Under the pieces are notes generated by a model. That model was given only the letters and a program-made list of their open reading frames with translations, ran no database searches and was not told the origin of the DNA. A stretch of 37,601 bases of DNA from Flavobacterium psychrophilum (GTDB taxonomy: Bacteria; Bacteroidota; Bacteroidia; Flavobacteriales; Flavobacteriaceae). Made by a program: the position numbers and the translations under genes. The DNA is taken from assembly GCA_945878515.1 (NCBI GenBank), contig CAMCTL010000008.1, positions 1 through 37,601 on the forward strand, written 5' to 3'. Position 1 is the stretch's first letter; each line of letters starts with the position of its first letter. This document shows, piece after piece, positions 32,846-37,601 of this stretch.

Positions 32846-33128
32846 AAATCAAATCGTTTTTGATGTTATTCAGAAACCGATCCGACAAATGAGGACCTTT
32901 TCTAACAATTTCAATTTTGGAATTTAATTTGTACTCTAAATAAGAATATAAACCCATAAGTAAGCTGTAAGATGGCTCTTTAAACTCGACAATGAAATCA
33001 ATATCACTGTCTTTGTTCTCCAATCCTTTTGCATAAGAACCAAACAAAGCAATAGTAACAACACCGTAATTGTCTTTAAGAAATTGCTTGTCTGTTTGTA
33101 AAGTATTGATTATTTCATTTTTTTTCAT
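32838..33128 (-). CDS. mntA: MntA antitoxin, minimal nucleotidyltransferase
   Basis: The 96-residue protein has IALFGSYAKGLENKDSDIDF, a GSX10DXD nucleotidyltransferase active site. MntA antitoxins transfer AMP to a Tyr of the RX4HXY motif of HepT, inactivating it. The C-terminal half (YLEYKLNSKIEIVRKGPHLS) matches short NTases of this type. The start ATG at 33128 follows TATATTTG by four bases. Its toxin gene downstream is broken, so the module lacks its target. Confidence 0.9.
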   Translation of the reverse strand: MKKNEIINTLQTDKQFLKDNYGVVTIALFGSYAKGLENKDSDIDFIVEFKEPSYSLLMGLYSYLEYKLNSKIEIVRKGPHLSDRFLNNIKNDLIYV

Positions 33129-33132
33129 ACAG

Positions 33133-33140
33133 CAAATATA
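33133..33140 (-). promoter_or_regulatory. TAnnTTTG -7 element four bases from the mntA ATG
   Basis: On the minus strand TATATTTG is followed by CTGT and then ATG. The spacing matches that at 28844-28856, suggesting a leaderless transcript. Confidence 0.5.
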
Positions 33141-33256
33141 AAAAATAATAAATTGGCATCTTAAACTTAATAACTGTAAAACGCTTTATAGAAAAGCAAA
33201 CAATCAATTTACCGAAAACTAGCACTGATATTTTCTGTTTGTTATAGATAAACTTC

Positions 33257-33535
33257 TTATTTATCATCATAGTGAAATCGACATTGAATTATGGTACATT
33301 TTTGATTAATTCCTTTTGTTCCATTTATCGAATAAACCAAACGATGTTCTCCAGTAATTCTCCTTGAGCAGAAACCTTTAAGTCCAAATTTTAAAGGTTC
33401 GGGTTTTCCAATTCCTTTAAACGGTTCTTGTCTAATTGATTTTATTAGTTCTTTTATTTTCTTGACAACAGCTTCATCGTTATCAAGCCAGTAATTGAAA
33501 TCTTCCCAACCGTGAGCAGTAAATTCAATATTCAT
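33257..33535 (-). CDS. yoeB: YoeB/Txe-family toxin
   Basis: The 92-residue RelE-superfamily RNase has FTAHGWEDFNYWLDNDEAVV at the start (AWEDYxYW-like), IRQEPFKGIGKPEPLKFGLK, GFCSRRITGEHRLVYSI and the end CTIIQCRFHYDDK. The Glu of KPEPL, the Arg of ITGEHRLVY and the C-terminal His-Tyr correspond to the YoeB catalytic residues. It cleaves mRNA at the ribosome. It is preceded by its antitoxin with one base between them and seems intact. Confidence 0.93.
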   Translation of the reverse strand: MNIEFTAHGWEDFNYWLDNDEAVVKKIKELIKSIRQEPFKGIGKPEPLKFGLKGFCSRRITGEHRLVYSINGTKGINQKCTIIQCRFHYDDK

Positions 33536-33536
33536 G

Positions 33537-33788
33537 CTAATCCAAATTAAATGCTACAGTTGTTCCGTCTGACATTTGTTCAATTGATTCTTGAATTCTT
33601 GTGCGATTCTTTTTAGTTGATAAAAGGTGTTCCGTTTCTAGTAAAGAATTATATTCTTGGATTGACATAATAACAACTGCTTCATTTTCTTTATTTCTAG
33701 GAACAATGATCACTTCCATTGATTTGGAAACATAGTCGAAGTATTCTTTCATTCCTTTTCTTAACGTAGAAATTGTTATTGCTTTCAT
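33537..33788 (-). CDS. yefM: YefM/Phd-family antitoxin
   Basis: The 83-residue protein begins [20 protein letters not shown], continues [20 protein letters not shown] and [20 protein letters not shown], as expected of YefM, and has a flexible C-terminal end that would bind YoeB. It represses its own operon together with the toxin. Three evenly spaced TGTAC boxes lie upstream. Confidence 0.92.
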   Translation of the reverse strand: MKAITISTLRKGMKEYFDYVSKSMEVIIVPRNKENEAVVIMSIQEYNSLLETEHLLSTKKNRTRIQESIEQMSDGTTVAFNLD

Positions 33789-33809
33789 GAGATATAATAT
33801 TTTTGTAAA

Positions 33810-33840
33810 TGTACTACAAAATGTACATTATGTTGTACAA
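33810..33840. promoter_or_regulatory. three TGTAC(A) boxes at 12-base spacing, YefM operator
   Basis: TGTAC at 33810, TGTACA at 33822 and TGTACA at 33834 (within the dyad TTGTACAA) are exactly 12 bases apart. E. coli YefM binds TGTACA-core palindromes with the same spacing, so these are good operator candidates, 22-52 bases upstream of the yefM start. Confidence 0.75.
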
Positions 33841-34046
33841 TTCATCTGCGATTATTTTTAGCTATTTTTCGTTTTCTTGCCTTTAATGTTCTAGTCTTGT
33901 TGCTGATTTGGGACTAAATAAAAGTCCTTTTTCAGATTCGCCCAGCTATCTCAAATAAAAAACAACTTTTCAGTAAGCCAATTGCTCAAATCAGTTTTAG
34001 TAGCTATTGACAGTAGTTTTTTTATAGTTTTCTGGAAGTTTTTAGC

Positions 34047-34616
34047 CTAATTTGGGTTATAGTTATTGAAAAAATTGAATTCATCAACAATAGGGTGATT
34101 TCCAGTTTCCTTTTTTCTATGTTCAAGTTGATATCTCATATAGTCCTTATAGTCTGAAATTTTACTCCACGGTTTTGGTGTTTTTTCATTAAACATCCCT
34201 TTTTGAACATAACTGTCAATAGGAATATGAAAATATTTTGCATTGAGTTCAACGTTATTTATTCTTTCATTGCCAAATAATAACCAATATTTCAGAGTCA
34301 TATTGACCCATTTTTGAGATTGTCCGTATGAAAGCTCAGTCCAAGTCTGCATTAATTCTTCACACCAAATTCTATGTTGTTCATCAAATTCTTCTTGATT
34401 AAGAAATTGTTTTTGCAATCCAACTTTTAAATTTATAAATAGATAATTTTCAGCACTTTGTTTTAGAAATAATCTGTTATTATCTATAATTTTTAAAGTT
34501 CTATTAAAATCCAAATACGCTCGTTTTATTCCACCAAGTTCAAATCCATTAGTTATCTTGAAATAAAGTTTGATAAAAAAATCTTGTTTTTCTCTTTCCG
34601 TTAGTAATGAATTCAT
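34047..34616 (-). CDS. helical cytoplasmic protein of unknown function
   Basis: I take the ATG at 34616 (MNSLLTEREKQDFFIKLYFK), giving 189 residues; the frame is open to 34736, but its extra 40 residues look unlike the rest. It is mostly helical, with a striking motif SYGQSQKWVNMTLKYWLLFG at about 115-134 and YFHIPIDSYVQKGMF, then NHPIVDEFNFFN near the end. I do not recognise the family. It lies in the toxin-antitoxin island between ung and mutS2, so a defence or mobile-element role is possible but unproven. Confidence 0.6.
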   Translation of the reverse strand: MNSLLTEREKQDFFIKLYFKITNGFELGGIKRAYLDFNRTLKIIDNNRLFLKQSAENYLFINLKVGLQKQFLNQEEFDEQHRIWCEELMQTWTELSYGQSQKWVNMTLKYWLLFGNERINNVELNAKYFHIPIDSYVQKGMFNEKTPKPWSKISDYKDYMRYQLEHRKKETGNHPIVDEFNFFNNYNPN

Positions 34617-34779
34617 TTTTGATAAATTAAGAATATTAAATGTTCTTTGATTCAGATGTAAAATTGCCACTAATTCGTTCATAAATCCAACAAAACCCAA
34701 CTTATCTACCCAAATTTGGACAAATAAGCCCGACAAACATCAGACTTAATTCCTCAAATGTATAGAAAAAATTTAAAAA

Positions 34780-35042
34780 TCTAATTCCTATGCTGTTATT
34801 CCTTTTCAAATCTAGTCCTCAATTGTTTATAATGCTGTCTTTATTTGTGAAAATGTGGTTTGCAATAATTTTAAGTAAAATTTTTACTTATGTCGATTTA
34901 AACATTAATATCAAGATTCTTTTCGATTTTTTTTTACCAATTTTGTTTACGAACCAAACAAAACGATTGCTTCAACTCCCAAATTATCCTTCAAAAATGG
35001 TTTGTCCGTTTTTAATATGCTTTGTATTTCATCGTTTTTCAT
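34780..35042 (-). pseudogene. relic of a second mntA-like nucleotidyltransferase
   Basis: From an ATG at 35042 the minus strand encodes MKNDEIQSILKTDKPFLKDN, then LGVEAIVLFGS, followed by TAA (34947-34949). This matches the intact MntA at 33128 (MKKNEIINTLQTDKQFLKDN, YGVVTIALFGS). Beyond the stop, fragments such as NLDIN (for the SDID of the active site) and IDISKNFT can be found in shifted frames among more stops. The reading frame has been lost by several mutations. A TAnnTTTG element (TATTTTTG, 35054-35061) still precedes the ATG. The opposite strand is open for 90 codons but has no protein-like character. Confidence 0.85.
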
Positions 35043-35084
35043 GCGAGAAATTCCAAAAATAAATAATATGCAAAGGAAACTTCG

Positions 35085-35092
35085 TAACTTTG
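35085..35092 (+). promoter_or_regulatory. TAnnTTTG -7 element for mutS2
   Basis: TAACTTTG lies 30 bases before the ATG at 35123. Confidence 0.55.
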
Positions 35093-35122
35093 AGCCTGAG
35101 ACAATAGACTTCCGACATAAAA

Positions 35123-37288
35123 ATGATATCCATTACCGAAAAAACACTCCAAGATTTACAATTCCCAACCGTTCTCGAGACCCTTTCAGCCATTTGTAAT
35201 ACAGATATTGGCAAACAAAAAGCACTAGAAATCAAACCTTTTCAAGACAAGGAAACCCTGATGAATGCCTTGATGCAAACCTCGGAATATGTTTCTTCTT
35301 TCCAGAACAACAACGCGATTCCCAATCACGGTTTTGATGCTATAACTTATGAAATCAAGTTTCTGGCTATAGAAGATAGTTTTCTCGAAGTAGGCGGTTT
35401 CCGGAAAATTGCTAGCATTTCAGATACTACCAATTTTATGTTGAATTATTTCAAGAAATTTGAGGATTATTATCCCTATTTAAATAGGAAAGCTTCCGAA
35501 ATCCAAATTACCAAAGAAATTAGCAGTTTGATTGATGTGGTGGTTGATAAATATGGAGAAATTAAAGATAATGCTTCTCCTGATTTATTAAACATTCGTC
35601 GGGATATGAATCTCGTTCGAGGCAAAGTCAATCAGAGTTTTGGTGTGGCTTTGACACAATATAATTCATTAGGTTATTTGGATGATATTAAGGAAAGTTT
35701 TGTGCAAAATCGTAGGGTTTTAGCGGTTTTAGCCATGTATCGACGTAAAGTGAAAGGTTCTATTTTAGGCAGTTCCAAGACTGGAAGCATCGCTTACATT
35801 GAGCCAGAAACTACCTTAAAATATTCCCGTGAATTGAGCAATTTAGAATACGAAGAAAAAGAGGAAATAAACCGAATACTGAAACAATTATCGAATCAGA
35901 TTCGTCCGTTTTTGCCCTTGCTTATTCAGTATCAAGATTTCTTGAGCGATATCGATGTGATTGCAGCAAAAGCTAAATATGCCAACAAAATCAATGGAAT
36001 TTTGCCCACAATTACGGACAACAGAAGATTGTTTTTTAGAGATGCCTTTCATCCAATTTTGTATTTGAACAACAAACAAAAAAACGAAATTACGCATCCG
36101 CAAACTTTCGAATTGAATCAAGAAAAAAGGATTATCGTGATTTCTGGACCCAATGCAGGCGGAAAAACCATCTCGTTAAAAACCGTTGGATTACTCCAAT
36201 TGATGTTACAATCTGGCATGCTAATCCCTGTTCACGAACGTAGTGAAACCTTTTTATTTGATAGAATACTAACAGATATTGGCGACAATCAATCTATTGA
36301 AAATCATTTGAGTACTTACAGTTACCGACTGAAAAACATGAACTACTTCTTGAAGAAATGCAACAAGAAAACCATGTTTCTAATTGATGAATTTGGTACA
36401 GGTTCCGATCCAGAATTGGGTGGTGCTTTGGCTGAAATTTTCTTAGAAGAATTTTACCATCGGGAAGCTTTTGGCATTATTACCACACATTATTCCAACC
36501 TAAAAATTTTGGCTAATGAATTGCCTTTTGCCATAAACGCCAATATGTTGTTTGACGAAAAAACTTTGGAACCAATGTATAAATTGGTTTTAGGCCAAGC
36601 CGGAAGTTCGTTTACTTTTGAAGTAGCTTTGAAAAACGGAATACCTTTTAGCTTAATCAATCGAGCAAAAAAGAAAATTGAAGTCGGAAAAGTGCGATTT
36701 GATAAAACCATTGCCACGCTTCAAAAAGAACGATCGAAATTAGAAAAAACCTCGCAAACCCTTAAGGAAGAAGAAACAAAAGCGCGTGAAGAAGGCAAGA
36801 AAATGGAAAATATCAATGTGAAAATCAAACAAAAACTGGAAAGTTATCAGGAATTGTTTGACAGTAACCAGAAGACGATTTACATTGGACAAAAAATTGA
36901 ATCAATCGCGCAGCACTATTTCAATAATAAAAATAAGAAAGAACTCATTGGCGAATTTTTGAAAATCATCGAAATTGAAAATTCAAAAAGAATAAAAGCC
37001 ACTCCAAAAGAAGCTAAGGCAATTTTAGAAAAGAAAAAGGAGGTTATCAAAGAAATTGAAGTTAAAGTCGAAGAAATTAGGACAGAAAAAAAAGAAAAGA
37101 AATTAAAACCTGTTATCGAAAAACCAAAACCCATCCTTAAAGTAGGGGATAGGGTGAGAATGTTTGACGGAAAAGCCGTGGGAAGTATTCATAACATTGA
37201 AAAAAATAAAGCCACCGTAAATTATGGAATGTTTACTTCTAAAGTGAGTTTAGACCTTTTGGAATTGGTTGAAGCTGTGAAGAATTAG
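35123..37288 (+). CDS. mutS2: MutS2-type ATPase lacking the Smr domain
   Basis: The 721-residue protein has the MutS core (about 10-300) and ATPase domain with Walker A GPNAGGKT at 342-349, Walker B TMFLIDEFGTGSDPELGGAL, and the switch IITTHYSNLK. A long coiled coil (about 515-600) and a Lys/Glu-rich linker lead to a KOW-like domain (VGDRVRMFDGKAVGSIHNIE). MutS2 proteins such as that of B. subtilis end with an Smr endonuclease domain; here the chain stops after the KOW part. So it probably acts on branched DNA or stalled ribosomes without its own nuclease. It has its own promoter; the toxin-antitoxin island is upstream. Confidence 0.93.
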   Translation: MISITEKTLQDLQFPTVLETLSAICNTDIGKQKALEIKPFQDKETLMNALMQTSEYVSSFQNNNAIPNHGFDAITYEIKFLAIEDSFLEVGGFRKIASISDTTNFMLNYFKKFEDYYPYLNRKASEIQITKEISSLIDVVVDKYGEIKDNASPDLLNIRRDMNLVRGKVNQSFGVALTQYNSLGYLDDIKESFVQNRRVLAVLAMYRRKVKGSILGSSKTGSIAYIEPETTLKYSRELSNLEYEEKEEINRILKQLSNQIRPFLPLLIQYQDFLSDIDVIAAKAKYANKINGILPTITDNRRLFFRDAFHPILYLNNKQKNEITHPQTFELNQEKRIIVISGPNAGGKTISLKTVGLLQLMLQSGMLIPVHERSETFLFDRILTDIGDNQSIENHLSTYSYRLKNMNYFLKKCNKKTMFLIDEFGTGSDPELGGALAEIFLEEFYHREAFGIITTHYSNLKILANELPFAINANMLFDEKTLEPMYKLVLGQAGSSFTFEVALKNGIPFSLINRAKKKIEVGKVRFDKTIATLQKERSKLEKTSQTLKEEETKAREEGKKMENINVKIKQKLESYQELFDSNQKTIYIGQKIESIAQHYFNNKNKKELIGEFLKIIEIENSKRIKATPKEAKAILEKKKEVIKEIEVKVEEIRTEKKEKKLKPVIEKPKPILKVGDRVRMFDGKAVGSIHNIEKNKATVNYGMFTSKVSLDLLELVEAVKN

Positions 37289-37307
37289 TGATCAGTTTGG
37301 GACATTT

Positions 37308-37336
37308 CTTTGTCAAAGTTCAAAATTTTGACAAAG
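37308..37336 (+). terminator. hairpin after mutS2
   Basis: CTTTGTCAAA (37308-37317) pairs with TTTGACAAAG (37327-37336) 20 bases after the stop. A short ATTTTAC follows, so the T-run is weak. The sequence CTTTGTCAAAGTT also occurs at 21062, after the LRR gene, suggesting it belongs to a repeat family too. Confidence 0.6.
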
Positions 37337-37417
37337 ATTTTACAAATCCTATAAAAATACACATCCTGACATCCAACAAAAAAATATTCCTCTTTGCTAT
37401 TGATAAATTATTTTCTA

Positions 37418-37600
37418 AACCTGTTGGGTGCAATTATTAAAAACGTCAGTTCGAGTGTTTTTTGTGTAGTAAAACGGAACAAAAAATGTATCGAGAACCG
37501 TTTTTAATGAAATTCTTCTTGTTCTCGATACGATTTTCTATCGAAAATCACTCGAACTGACGAAAAATTATCATCAAAAACTAATTACACCCAACGGGTT
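37418..37600. repeat. triple nested palindrome at the window end
   Basis: Outer arms of 19 bases (AACCTGTTGGGTGCAATTA at 37418-37436 against 37582-37600) differ at two positions, both compatible with G-U pairing. Middle arms CGTCAGTTCGAGTG (37444-37457) and 37549-37562 are perfect over 14 bases. Inner arms GTATCGAGAAC (37488-37498) and GTTCTCGATAC (37521-37531) are perfect over 11. No open frame of note in this 313-base gap (37289-37601). It is a MITE-like or REP-like non-coding element. Confidence 0.88.
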
Positions 37601-37601
37601 A

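Noticed and set aside
34617..34736. Longer N-terminus for the helical protein in the island
   Set aside because: The additional 40 residues are hydrophobic and unlike the remainder; the ATG at 34616 begins a typical helical start. The choice stays uncertain.
34790..35062. 90-codon plus-strand protein gene
   Set aside because: The opposite strand carries a recognisable mntA relic with its own -7 element, while the plus-strand product is only a Phe/Leu-rich antisense frame.
1..37601. tRNA or rRNA genes
   Set aside because: No TTCGAATC-type T-arm with matching acceptor stems and no rRNA signature was noticed on either strand; a covariance-model search was not possible.

Overview
The window is AT-rich chromosomal DNA from a Bacteroidota bacterium, most likely a Flavobacterium-like flavobacterium. 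The grounds are: a secreted leucine-rich-repeat protein with a type IX secretion (T9SS) sorting domain; repeated TAnnTTTG -7 promoter elements instead of the usual -10 box; few Shine-Dalgarno sites; AccA without a zinc finger; and several palindromic intergenic repeats. No rRNA, tRNA or CRISPR array was seen.

Layout. 1-3204 (minus): partial Crp/Fnr regulator, PhnA-domain protein, coaD, a TMEM175-type channel and ddl. 3465-5112 (plus): a PASTA-domain membrane protein overlapping an RluD-type pseudouridine synthase, divergent from ddl. 5155-10153: a four-helix membrane protein, 6-phosphofructokinase, a GNAT enzyme, yaaA, an M48 metallopeptidase and a ParD/ParE toxin-antitoxin pair. 10321-15422: a coiled-coil membrane protein, tgt, an LptF/LptG permease, an EamA transporter and accA. 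15564-18134: dnaB, with a 343-residue LAGLIDADG intein inside its Walker A motif. 18135-24261 is repeat-rich: nested palindromes, a secreted protein, a gene of unknown function with a nine-unit tandem array in its leader, the large LRR/T9SS protein, and a broken copy of that protein's sorting domain. 24262-31783: a TonB-like secreted protein, an ABC exporter, panB, a second RluA-type enzyme, an outer-membrane-like protein, a lipoprotein, a GNAT enzyme and a beta-lactamase-fold hydrolase. 31800-37288: ung and mutS2 flank a toxin-antitoxin island holding HepT/MntA (hepT broken by a stop), YefM/YoeB, an unknown gene and the relic of a second mntA. The last 190 bases are a triple nested palindrome.

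Most of the window is core metabolism and information processing: cell-wall precursor synthesis (ddl), CoA supply (coaD, panB), fatty-acid initiation (accA), glycolysis (pfk), LPS export (lptF/G), RNA modification (tgt, two RluA-type enzymes), replication (dnaB) and repair (ung, mutS2). The accessory content is small and shows decay: an in-frame stop in hepT, a relic mntA, a relic T9SS domain, and an in-frame stop followed by an open extension at 20099. The strongest leads are the P-loop intein, the decaying HepT/MntA modules, and the tandem-repeat leader of the 20099-20779 gene.
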